NCBI GenBank assembly: GCA_021323855.1
Contig: JAJPKE010000008.1
Location: 1 to 56,229, forward strand
Length of the DNA stretch: 56,229 nucleotides
Direction of reading: 5' to 3'
Source of the DNA: Chloroflexota bacterium
Lineage (GTDB): Bacteria; Chloroflexota; Ktedonobacteria; Ktedonobacterales; JADMIN01
A program made the translations under genes and the position numbers. Of this stretch, positions 48,638 to 56,229 are shown one piece after another. The notes below the pieces were generated by a model. That model saw only the letters and a list, made by a program, of their open reading frames with translations. It was not told the origin of the DNA and made no database searches. Within the stretch, counting starts at the first letter, position 1, and every line of letters starts with the position of its first letter.

Positions 48638-50437
48638 TCAGCGACTTTTGACATAGGCGTCTTGTGCGGATTCACTCGCATCTCCCTCTGCCGAATGGTC
48701 CTCTTGCTGCGGAGCTGGCATGGAATCTGGCAGAGCGTCTCGCATGGAGTCTGGAGTGACGTCGGCATGTGTCAGTCCATACAGACTACTTACCTGCCCC
48801 AAATGGCGGTTCTCCCCTTGATGAAGTCGCGCCAGGTAGCGGCCGGTCGTATCCAGGCTTTCATGCCCCAGTTGCGCCTGGATGTCCGACACTTTGGCAC
48901 CCGCATCTTCGAGCGCCCGCGCGAACGTATGCCGCAGCGTATGCACTTTGCGGGTGCCCAGCCGCTTCTCACAGATATCGGCAATGCTGCTCACGTTGAG
49001 TGCATGTCCATAGGTGCCATTCTTGGCGAGGCTGATCCAGAGTGGTCGTTCAGTCGGTCGTTCAGCCGGTCGTTCAGCAGCTCGCTCCTGCACTGCGACC
49101 GTTTGCGTCTTCGCCCCCCCTGGCGGGCTGACGGCGACCGTTTGCGCCTTTGGACCCTTGGCACCACCTAATTCGCGTACACCAGTATCTCCCCGCTCTC
49201 CCCGCTCTCCCCGCTCTCCCCGCTCTCCCCGCTCTCCCCGCTCTCCCCTATCCCTCTTATCCCCCTGCGCTCCTGGTTGCTCGGGGCGCTCCTGCTTTTG
49301 CGTGCCCAAGTCGGTATGCTCGCGGGTATGCTCTGGGTATAGAACCTCCACCCACGCCACGAGCGCATCGGCGGCGATGCCCCGCACGCCACGCCGGGGC
49401 AAGACATCACGCATGCGCTTGCCGCCCTTGCAGCGGGGCCACGTGATCTCCACCGCGTTCGGACGAATGAGGAGGTGTTCCCGGCGCATGCCTGCCAGTT
49501 CGGCCAGGCGCCGGCCCGTATGCAACCCGATCAGCAGCAGCGCATAATCGCGCTGTCCGCTCGTAGCCGTCCGGTCAATCGCGCTGAGACGAGCGCGTAG
49601 CTCCTCATACGCCAGCGGATGCGCCCCCTCGTACGCGCGCACTTTGCGCCTTGTCACGCGCGCCAGCGGGTTCGGGCCGCGTAAGAAATCTTGCTGCAGC
49701 GCATAGGTATAGAAACTACTGAGCGCAGCCAACCGCAGATTGCTGGTAGAAGCGGTCACCGGACGTGGCCCATAGCGCGTTTGTGCCGGGGTCGTCGCAA
49801 ACGCTTGGGCCGCCAGTGCCAGCAGGCGCGTACGTTCGGCTTGCAGGCGTTCAACTGCCTCGGCGACTGCCAACTCCACTGGGATGCCGGTCTCGTCTTC
49901 GCTGTCCTCTCCGCTGTCCGCTCCACGCAGGCGACCACCTGCCTGCCGATAAGGCCACTGCCACTCCTCAGCACCTTCAGTAACACCTCCGCCAATGCCC
50001 TGTTCACCCTGTGGTTTGTCCTGTCCTACGTCATGTGGTACGTCATCTGGGCCGTCATCGACCACGACCCTCCCTATCCCGTTCATCGGGCGATGGCTGC
50101 GGTGTGCCAGAACGAGCATGCGAATCTGCCGCGGATCAGCAGCATCCAGATCCAGTCCTTGGTTTCGCAATACCGTGCGAAAGGTGAGAAGGGCAGACTG
50201 ATACGCTGCTCGTGTTTTGTCGCTCTGGCTCAACTGGTGTTTGGCATGCAACCACGCCGCAATCGCCAGATCGAGCAGCGCATCAGGCCGGTCGCTAGCC
50301 CCTCCTGCTACCGTAACCGCCTGTTCGGCCCTGATCGTTTGGGTCTCAGGGTGTTCTTCTCTCTGCGCCGCTGGTGTCTCTGGTGTCTCTGGTGTCTTTG
50401 GTTCAGTGTGCGTCCCAGGTGTCGTCTTTAGCGACAT
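48638..50437 (-). CDS. Tyrosine recombinase/integrase with two low-complexity insertions
   Basis: 599 residues, about twice the XerC/D length. The catalytic set is complete: Arg309 in HTGRRLAELAG, a Lys in WPRCKGGKRM, His499 and Arg502 in HTLRHTF, His525 in LGHESLDTTGRY and Tyr534. The extra length comes from a Gly/Asp-rich stretch within the core-binding domain (about residues 110-190) and about 95 residues between the Lys and the HxxR box, including an RGERGERGER repeat (9-bp minisatellite, 49195-49245) and two QTVAV repeats. The N-terminus has TPETPETP. GGAG precedes ATG 50437. It likely integrates a mobile element. Confidence 0.88.
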   Translation of the reverse strand: MSLKTTPGTHTEPKTPETPETPAAQREEHPETQTIRAEQAVTVAGGASDRPDALLDLAIAAWLHAKHQLSQSDKTRAAYQSALLTFRTVLRNQGLDLDAADPRQIRMLVLAHRSHRPMNGIGRVVVDDGPDDVPHDVGQDKPQGEQGIGGGVTEGAEEWQWPYRQAGGRLRGADSGEDSEDETGIPVELAVAEAVERLQAERTRLLALAAQAFATTPAQTRYGPRPVTASTSNLRLAALSSFYTYALQQDFLRGPNPLARVTRRKVRAYEGAHPLAYEELRARLSAIDRTATSGQRDYALLLIGLHTGRRLAELAGMRREHLLIRPNAVEITWPRCKGGKRMRDVLPRRGVRGIAADALVAWVEVLYPEHTREHTDLGTQKQERPEQPGAQGDKRDRGERGERGERGERGERGERGDTGVRELGGAKGPKAQTVAVSPPGGAKTQTVAVQERAAERPAERPTERPLWISLAKNGTYGHALNVSSIADICEKRLGTRKVHTLRHTFARALEDAGAKVSDIQAQLGHESLDTTGRYLARLHQGENRHLGQVSSLYGLTHADVTPDSMRDALPDSMPAPQQEDHSAEGDASESAQDAYVKSR

Positions 50438-51168
50438 TTCATCAATCTCCACCAATGTTCACGTCTTACGCGACGTTATATCCTCAGAGCATAGCAATGT
50501 GGAAGACATGTGCATTTGCTAGAGTAGCGACAGTACACACCTCATGATGATACTGTGCGTCTGCAAGCCAATCGTTGCCTTTGCCTGCAACAGAAATGAC
50601 AACGGGAAAGTGTCTCAAAAGCGACGTTTCTCCAGTGTATCTGACAAGTATATGCTCACAATGACTTCTGCCTCGTGAGGAGCGGCTATGCTAGTCACCG
50701 GACAGCGAACACATGACCTAAATGAGCTGCCTTTAGAACCCCGACTAATGCTCCTTAGTATGGCTTATCGAGCGGCTGTCGTGCAAGGGGGTTTGGTGTC
50801 TTCATAGGGCGTGGCCATGCAGGAGACGGACAAGCCGTTTGCGTCACCACATCCTGTGCATTGCTGGTGTGATATCCAGCGTATAGGATGTTTTGTCCTA
50901 GCGCGCATCATCAGACTGATGAGACGACAAATTGCCTCATGAGGAGCGTCTTTTCCCAGTGCTGCAAACTATTCTCCTAGCCCTTCTTGCTGCTTATTTC
51001 CACATAGCTGGCAGTGTATGATACAGTTGTCGTGTGGTGTGACAGTAGCGGTTGTCGGGTGTACCAATTGCTGCGCTGGGATGGGTGTAGGTTCTCGGAG
51101 GGCCGACACTGTGGGCAGCAAACGGCAGCAAACGGCACCAGCGTGCCGCCAGCGTGCAGGAGGAGCAA
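50438..51168. other. Gap upstream of integrase with short palindromes
   Basis: No convincing gene. TGCCTCGTGAGGAGCG (50669-50684) and TGCCTCATGAGGAGCG (50933-50948) form a direct pair, each with a CCTCRTGAGG palindrome, and a CATCAG/CTGATG hairpin lies near 50907. Such repeats next to an integrase gene may be arm-type binding sites or part of an attachment site; this is inference only. Confidence 0.4.
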
Positions 51169-51342
51169 ATGAACACACCATCACACACAAAATGCAGCAG
51201 CGAAATGCAGCAGCGAACCGGGAGAACCACCTACCCTCCATCAGCTACGGCACATGCTCAGTGCAGCCGCACGATACGCGATATACGCGATACGCGGGGT
51301 ACCTACGGATACATGCGCAGCGTGCGAGGAGAAACACGATGA
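51169..51342 (+). CDS. Small ORF coupled to XRE-type regulator
   Basis: 57 codons with AGGAGG just upstream of the ATG, ending in an ATGA overlap with the regulator gene, so translation would be coupled. The product is basic and polar, with a TIRDIRDTRGTYGYM segment derived from a GATACGCGATATACGCG-type repeat. It has no recognised domain, so it may be a real small protein or only a coupling leader. Confidence 0.45.
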   Translation: MNTPSHTKCSSEMQQRTGRTTYPPSATAHAQCSRTIRDIRDTRGTYGYMRSVRGETR

Positions 51343-51884
51343 CCAGTTGGCGACCCATCGAGACGTATGCGCCATTCGCGCGTGTGTTGGTGCAGTTCAT
51401 GTGGGAAGCGCGTCCGCCGCTCAATCCCAATCAATTGGCCGATCGCGTCGGGATCCGGCGCCAGTTGCTCTCCACCTGGCTCAATAGCCCAGCCGACGCG
51501 CGAATCGCTCCGGAACCAGCGGTGTTGCTGCGAATTGCGCGCGTCCTGGAACGCCCCGTAGATGAACTGTTCACGTTGGTGGGGCATACCACCGCCAATG
51601 ATCCGCTCTTTGACCGCACGGGCGCCTGGGCCTATGTGATCGCGCACCTGCGAGCGAGTGTTCCTTGCGATCCTAACGATGACCGTGATGACCGTGATGC
51701 GGATGCTTCCACCGAGACTGCTCTTGCTTCCACAGGGGATCTGTCGCCAGACGAGCTGCGCGCCTGTATACGCTTGCTGGAACAGAGAGCGATCTACGAC
51801 CAATCTCAGGCGCTTCACCAACCAATCGCGGGCAAGAGGTCACCTAGAGCTGCAGCTGCCAGCAGAAACAACGAGGATGAGTAA
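51339..51884 (+). CDS. XRE-type helix-turn-helix regulator
   Basis: 181 residues. Residues 12-70 form a Cro/CI-like HTH: FARVLVQFMWEARPPLNPNQ, LADRVGIRRQLLSTWLNSPA, LLRIARVLERPVDELFTLVG. The C-terminal half is acidic then Ser/Ala-rich (DDRDDRDADASTETA) with a possible regulatory role. GAGGAG precedes ATG 51339. Position beside the integrase suggests a mobile-element regulator, though its direction is opposite. Confidence 0.78.
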   Translation: MTSWRPIETYAPFARVLVQFMWEARPPLNPNQLADRVGIRRQLLSTWLNSPADARIAPEPAVLLRIARVLERPVDELFTLVGHTTANDPLFDRTGAWAYVIAHLRASVPCDPNDDRDDRDADASTETALASTGDLSPDELRACIRLLEQRAIYDQSQALHQPIAGKRSPRAAAASRNNEDE

Positions 51885-52105
51885 GCCAGGAAATTAGCAG
51901 TATTGGTTATGATGAGACACTTGCCAGCCTAGTACCATACGCAGTTTCTGCACCCACATTGCCACATGGCCCCTATGACCGCAGATGCGCAAGCAAAGGG
52001 TAAGACGGCTCGCGGCACTAGAAATCGCCTTCGTTGGTCAGCCCCGCTATCCCTGTTTCGTCTGGCCTGCTATGCTAGCAGCAAGAGTAATGGACTGCAC
52101 CCCAT

Positions 52106-52745
52106 TCACCAGACCACTGGGCAAGTCAACTCAGCCAGAGATGAGAAGTAGGCGGCCTCAAACTCGGTCGGGGGCAAATAGCCGAGACTGGAGTGGAGGT
52201 TTTTCGCATTGTACACCGCCTCAATGAAGTGGCCCAAATGGGCCTCAGCGTCTGCATGGGTGCGATACTCGTTGAGAGAGACCTCCTCGCGTTTGAGCGT
52301 CTTGAAGAAGCTCTCGGCCTTGGCATTGTCATACGGGCTGCCCTTAGCGGACATACTTACCTGTGCGCCCGCTTATTCCAGACGGGCGACATAGGCCAGA
52401 CTGGCATACTGCACGCCACGATCCGAATGGTGGATCAGTCCCGGCGCTGGAAGTGGCGTTGGCGCAACGCCACTTCCAGCGCATCCAGGGTCAAGTGGGT
52501 ATCGATCTGGCGCGAGAGTTTCCCAGATTTCCAGCCGACACAGCGCCGGGAAAAGGCGTCAAGCAAGCACGCCAGATAGACAAAGGTGGTGGGCAAACGC
52601 ACGTAGGTAATGTCCGCCACCCACGCCTGACTCGGCGCTGTGACCACCGCTTCGGCCAGCAGGTTGGGATACGTCGGATACCCATGCGCTGCATCTGAGG
52701 TCACCACGAACCGGCGTTTATGTATGAATGGTGCGCCTGCGACGC
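52106..52745 (-). mobile_element. Decayed IS3-family transposase (OrfB)
   Basis: The DDE core is present in fragments: RRFVVTSDAAHGYPTYPNLL and VWVADITY-type AWVADITYVRLPTTFVYL (52435-52745), then after a frameshift near 52440 HHSDRGVQYASLAYVARLE, an in-frame TAA near 52377, and KGSPYDNAKAESFFKTLKRE with VYNAKNLHSSLGYLPP (52106-52354). The N-terminus and OrfA are gone, so the element is inactive. Confidence 0.85.
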
Positions 52746-52798
52746 ATGACGCTTCCTCTGTAGTAACAGATCAAGCGAAAAGCAGTAGGAAGGGCGGA

Positions 52799-53782
52799 TT
52801 ATCGTCTTTGGCCCACGCGGCTCCTACGCTCTTGCTGCTCCAGCGCAAGAAGCGCCTGTGGGATGCCTTGCCGATAGGTCGGAGCTACCACTGGTTTCCA
52901 TCCCAGTTCACGCCCTGCCTTCGCGTTGGAGACACGCATGGAGGTCGCGAAGAAGTCGGTCGCGAGAGGAGCGAGGGGATGCATCATCCAGCCTGGGAGG
53001 GAAAAGGGCCTCGGCAGGTGCGCCTGCTGGCACAGGAACGCGAAGAAGTCTTGATTGCACACCGGTTCGTCATCGACGATGTTATACGCTTCTCCTGCTC
53101 TGCCTCGTTCGAGGGCTGCGACTGTGGCGGCGGCAGCATCCTCCAGATACACCCAGGAAGTGACTGCGCGACCCCCATCCGGCAAAGGAAGGCTTCGGTG
53201 GTGCAGAGCCTCCAGGACGGGAACGAGAGAGGCTGGCCCATAAAAGTAACCATAGCGCAGCGCTATCCCCTCGATCCAGCCCGCCTCCGTCGCCTCCCAG
53301 ATCTGCTGTTCCAATGAGCGGAAGGCGGCTACATGCCGTTCGAGTTGAGAAGAGCTTCCAACAGGGGCGAACGGACAATCTTCCGTGATGAGCTTTTCGC
53401 CCCAGTCCCCGTAACCATAGCCCAGCGTCATTGACTCCGCGACGAACCGGCGTGCTCCGATCTGTCTGGCAACAGCAAGCAGGTTTGTGGTCCCAGCATC
53501 GCGCAGCGCATTAGTGGCATACATCCCTTGATGGCGCAGAGGCGTCTTCTTGAGCGCAGTTAGCACATGAATAACGGCGTCGGCTTGTACTCCTTTGACT
53601 GCTATGAGCAGGTCGTCGCGATCCATCACATTAGCCAGAATCGGCTGAGCGCCAAGCCGCGTGAGACGATCCCCACTCTCAGGGGAGCGGGCCAACCCAA
53701 GAACCCTGTGTCCTTGCGCGATGAGGGCACGAGTTAAAGGGGTGCCCAGCGCCCCACTCCCTCCCGCAATCAGCACTTTCAT
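52799..53782 (-). CDS. NAD-dependent epimerase/dehydratase (extended SDR)
   Basis: 327 residues beginning MKVLIAGGSGALGTPLTRAL, with the Rossmann GxxGxxG motif. The substrate region has RRFVAESMTLGYGYGDWGEK and ALRYGYFYGP, where YGYFYGP replaces a plain YxxxK context. This resembles atypical SDRs of the NAD(P)H-binding epimerase class. The C-terminal 80 residues (FSLPGWMMHPLAPLATDFFA) are typical. It is leftward, next to the IS3 remnant. Confidence 0.85.
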   Translation of the reverse strand: MKVLIAGGSGALGTPLTRALIAQGHRVLGLARSPESGDRLTRLGAQPILANVMDRDDLLIAVKGVQADAVIHVLTALKKTPLRHQGMYATNALRDAGTTNLLAVARQIGARRFVAESMTLGYGYGDWGEKLITEDCPFAPVGSSSQLERHVAAFRSLEQQIWEATEAGWIEGIALRYGYFYGPASLVPVLEALHHRSLPLPDGGRAVTSWVYLEDAAAATVAALERGRAGEAYNIVDDEPVCNQDFFAFLCQQAHLPRPFSLPGWMMHPLAPLATDFFATSMRVSNAKAGRELGWKPVVAPTYRQGIPQALLALEQQERRSRVGQRR

Positions 53783-53835
53783 GAGAGCCTCCCTTCTACT
53801 GACAAGCTACGAAACTCTAGCAGCGAAAAGATTTG

Positions 53836-54210
53836 TCACCCAACCGGAACGAACACGAAGTAGCCCACCGCGATAAACAGGGCCAGAAGCAGCAGGACAA
53901 CGGGAACGCTCACGGCTTTGGCCTCTTGCAGGCGCACATGCGTGAGAATTGCTCCCATCATTGTGAGCGCCAGGCCCACCGCTGCGACCGGGGTAAGCCA
54001 GGGCAGGTAGCCAGTGGCTTTGGGGACAATGAGCCCCAGCGCCCCACAGATCTCCAGGCTGCCAATCAGGCGGATGACCGGGGGGGCGGTGTGCCTGGCC
54101 CAGTTCATCCTTGCACGTATCTTTTCGACGGGCTGGGAGACTTTCTCAAAGCCAGACGCCGCGAACGCCAGGGCCAGCAAGATTTGTACAATCCAGAGCG
54201 CAATAGTCAT
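53836..54210 (-). CDS. DoxX family membrane protein
   Basis: 124 residues with four transmembrane helices: IVQILLALAFAASGFEKVSQ, RLIGSLEICGALGLIVPKAT, LTPVAAVGLALTMMGAILTH, VPVVLLLLALFIAVGYFVFV. This is the DoxX/DoxX-like layout, a family tied to oxidative stress or quinone handling in various species. It overlaps the NTF2-like gene by ATGA (54207-54210), forming a two-gene operon. Confidence 0.88.
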   Translation of the reverse strand: MTIALWIVQILLALAFAASGFEKVSQPVEKIRARMNWARHTAPPVIRLIGSLEICGALGLIVPKATGYLPWLTPVAAVGLALTMMGAILTHVRLQEAKAVSVPVVLLLLALFIAVGYFVFVPVG

Positions 54211-54665
54211 AGCTTCTCCTCATGTGAGCCGATCTGAGCCGAACCTGCAAGCGGGGTGAAGTCCATGTATCTGAACTCAGAGACGCGCTCAGCGAACTTC
54301 CAGCCCTCGGCGGTACGCTGGTAGCGGTCGTGGTACACGAGGTAGTCCAGCACCGATCTGCCGTCACGCAGGTGCCCCAGTTCTGAGAGGTAGGCCCGAC
54401 CGATTGCAGTGTCGCCAAGCAACTCGATCGTGCCCGGGTGGGTGGTTTGCACGAAGTAGTCCCAGGCCCCTTGGAGCCGCTCGATACCAGCGCGGATCTG
54501 TTCCCGGCCGATGAGTTCGACGTTGGCGTCGGGGATCCGCCACACGCCGTCCGGTGTGAACAGCGAGGCGAAGCGGTCGTAGTCGTGCATCATGATCGCG
54601 TCGGTGAAAGAGCCGCGTAGCGCCTCGATCTCGAAGCGATCAGCAATACTCTCTAAGTCGCTCAT
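54207..54665 (-). CDS. NTF2-like (SnoaL-4) protein
   Basis: About 152 residues: ADRFEIEALRGSFTDAIMMH, DRFASLFTPDGVWRIPDANV, GREQIRAGIERLQGAWDYFV, GRSVLDYLVYHDRYQRTAEG, WKFAERVSEFRYMD. This is the SnoaL_4 pattern, also seen in ring-hydroxylating dioxygenase small subunits and steroid isomerases. Function unknown. ATG 54665 was chosen because MSDLESIADR is the usual start; the 12-residue extension has no family match. Confidence 0.85.
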   Translation of the reverse strand: MSDLESIADRFEIEALRGSFTDAIMMHDYDRFASLFTPDGVWRIPDANVELIGREQIRAGIERLQGAWDYFVQTTHPGTIELLGDTAIGRAYLSELGHLRDGRSVLDYLVYHDRYQRTAEGWKFAERVSEFRYMDFTPLAGSAQIGSHEEKL

Positions 54666-54855
54666 TGGTTTCCTCCCTTGTCTGTGTGGTTCAAGCGCCA
54701 TGACCCAAAGGTGTCACGCGCACACCATGCTGGTCGTTCTCTCTCATCTTGAAGGACAAGATGTCCTCCAGGCTCCATCGCGGAATTCCATGGGAGAAAG
54801 GTGCCCACGTCCGTCGTGCCCTTCTTTTGTGGAAAAGAATTCATAGAGGCACTGG

Positions 54856-55119
54856 TTAGGATGGTGCCTCGTGCAAAGTCGAGGAAAGCCTGAGCCAGAG
54901 GCCGGATAATTCATCGTGAAGGCGACGGGGTTGCCAAGAAACGAGACGGTGTGCATGCTGGCCTAGCCAGGAGCGGGCAAACCGTTCGCCACCCGATTCG
55001 AGTAATACCAGTTCGCCGGATCTCACTGTGTAAATGTCGACTGTTCCATCCTCATCTTGATAGGCCTCGACCACGAGAAGGCCTTCCAAGGGGTTGTGTT
55101 GCTGTTCAGTGCTTTCCAT
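54856..55119 (-). CDS. Small hypothetical protein
   Basis: About 87 residues with VVEAYQDEDGTVDIYTVRSG, then LHDELSGLWLRLSSTLHEAP. The composition is protein-like and it begins at ATG 55119 behind a distant AAAGGA; an upstream ATG at 55155 is possible. I do not recognise the family. The gap 54702-54855 shows only a CATCTTG/CAAGATG hairpin. Confidence 0.55.
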   Translation of the reverse strand: MESTEQQHNPLEGLLVVEAYQDEDGTVDIYTVRSGELVLLESGGERFARSWLGQHAHRLVSWQPRRLHDELSGLWLRLSSTLHEAPS

Positions 55120-55202
55120 TGCCGTCTGATCCTTTCGATCTCTCTGGGTGTTCATTCTGGGACATGATCCGACTCACCTTCTCTTTCTCATGACGCTTGT
55201 TC

Positions 55203-56229
55203 TCATGACGCTTGGCCTGCTCGCTCCTGTTCATTGGCAATCGCCTTGAGCAGCGGGGCCAGGCGCTCCGAGTCAATCGTCTCGAACATATTTCCATAGA
55301 CCAGGCTGCGCGCTCCCGGTAAGAAATCGAGCGGAAACCCGAGTGAGATCCGGCTCACGTCATCCAAGCGCTGCAGTTGCTCAGGTGAGAGCGTGAGAGC
55401 AAGACAGGCCAGGTTCTCCTGAAACTGCTCCGCTGTGCGGGCCGAAAGGATGGGAATGAGGGCCGGTGACTGCGCGCGAAGCCAAGCCAGTGCGACCTGG
55501 GACGGTGGTCGTTCAAGTTCAGCGGCTACCTGCAGAAGCTCCCGGATGATCGCGCGGTTGCGCCCGCTAAGCGCAGTCGAGGTGACGCGGAGTGTCTCGA
55601 GTCGGCGCGGTTCGGGACTGACCTCGCCGCTGCTCTCACCGCTTTTCTGTTCGGTATACTTGCCGCTGAGCAGTCCAGCGGCAAGCGGCGACCACGCGGT
55701 GATGCTCAGCCCACGGGCTTCGGCCATCGGCAAGAGGTCGCGCTCCGCTGTGCGCTCTACGAGATTGTACTGCGCTGACACCGCTACCAAAGGCGTCCAG
55801 CCGCGGCACTCGGCCAGCGTGTTTGCTTGCGCCACCACCCAGGCGGGGACATCAGACATGCCGATATAGAGAACCTTGCCCGCACGCACCAGATCGTCAA
55901 AGGCGCGCATGACCTCCTCGACCGGCGTGAGGAAATCCCAGGCATGGACCAGATAGAGATCGACATAGTCCGTTCCCAGTCGCTTCAGGCTGGCTTCGAG
56001 CGACTGCATCATATTCTTGCGGTGGTTGCCCGCGGCATTGGGGTCGCCCTCTCCTCGGCTGCAGGTATACTTGGTGGTGAGGACGAAGCGTTCCCGTTCA
56101 GAGGCCACAAACTCCCCCAGCAACCGCTCGCTCTCTCCTTCCGTATAAATGTTGGCTGTATCGATAAAGTTGCCTCCGGCCTCGACAAACAGGTCAAAGA
56201 TGCGACGACTCTCTTCTCTGGAAGCTCCC
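55203..56229 (-). CDS. Aldo/keto reductase, partial (cut by right edge)
   Basis: The frame extends past 56123 to the window edge and includes FVEAGGNFIDTANIYTEGES, which holds the catalytic Asp and Tyr, so the true start is outside the window. Other family motifs: VLTTKYTCSRG (Lys), LGTDYVDLYLVHAWDFLTPV (His), AQYNLVERTAERDLLPMAEA and LAWLRAQSPALIPILSARTA. It resembles the YajO/Tas-like AKR group, reducing carbonyls with NADPH. Confidence 0.9.
   Translation of the reverse strand, partial: GASREESRRIFDLFVEAGGNFIDTANIYTEGESERLLGEFVASERERFVLTTKYTCSRGEGDPNAAGNHRKNMMQSLEASLKRLGTDYVDLYLVHAWDFLTPVEEVMRAFDDLVRAGKVLYIGMSDVPAWVVAQANTLAECRGWTPLVAVSAQYNLVERTAERDLLPMAEARGLSITAWSPLAAGLLSGKYTEQKSGESSGEVSPEPRRLETLRVTSTALSGRNRAIIRELLQVAAELERPPSQVALAWLRAQSPALIPILSARTAEQFQENLACLALTLSPEQLQRLDDVSRISLGFPLDFLPGARSLVYGNMFETIDSERLAPLLKAIANEQERAGQAS

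Noticed and set aside
55203..56123. Complete aldo/keto reductase starting at ATG 56123
   Set aside because: The frame continues upstream with the catalytic Asp/Tyr segment, so the gene is cut by the window edge.

Overview
The window is GC-rich bacterial chromosome with short gaps, many small operons and frequent ATGA overlaps. Gene content (EXLDI-family protein, RipA-family membrane protein, DUF4291 and DUF6069 proteins, terpene-cyclase-fold protein, abundant IS607 and IS701-type elements, G-rich palindromic repeats) fits a Chloroflexota genome, most likely Ktedonobacteria. That placement is inferred from gene families; no rRNA or other phylogenetic marker is present. No rRNA, tRNA or CRISPR array was seen.

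Layout. 1-10 kb: envelope and regulatory genes (RipA-like, AI-2E transporter, DinB-rhodanese fusion, P1 peptidase, DUF4097 protein, methyltransferase, orphan OmpR-type regulator, membrane-tethered TIR protein). 8.8-10.7 kb: a chorismate mutase plus DAHP synthase operon read leftward behind a leader peptide rich in Phe and Tyr codons and a Rho-independent terminator, that is, an aromatic-amino-acid attenuator. 11-16 kb: a hydrolase, an EXLDI protein with an ABC exporter pair, and a terpene-cyclase-fold protein. 15.8-23.7 kb: an ArsR regulator with an MFS exporter, a second MFS exporter, an Nramp-related transporter with a PRC-like N-terminus, and hypotheticals. 24-28 kb: an RNase D-like nuclease with HEAT repeats and small enzymes. 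28-32.3 kb: a paoABC-like molybdenum aldehyde oxidoreductase operon behind a MerR gene with a textbook MerR promoter. 32.4-40 kb: AraC regulator, sirtuin, haloalkane dehalogenase, FAD reductase, NTF2-like protein, a winged-helix/membrane-protein operon with a strong operator, an amber-interrupted gene and an MBL hydrolase.

40.2-52.8 kb is accessory: a truncated phage tail/LamG gene, three minisatellites, a decayed IS701-type transposase, a nitroreductase/LysR pair, an intact IS607 element (serine recombinase plus TnpB and probable omega RNA), a transposase remnant, a tyrosine recombinase with two low-complexity insertions, an XRE-type regulator with a small upstream ORF, and a decayed IS3 transposase. 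52.8 kb to the end returns to ordinary genes (NAD-dependent epimerase, DoxX/NTF2-like pair, aldo/keto reductase cut by the right edge).

The most notable signals are the aromatic attenuator, whose leader peptide appears to be translated from a leaderless transcript; three genes sharing a -10 box exactly 7 nt before the ATG; the MerR operator/aldehyde oxidoreductase pairing; and stem-variable hairpin arrays and G-rich palindromes placed next to gene starts and stops.
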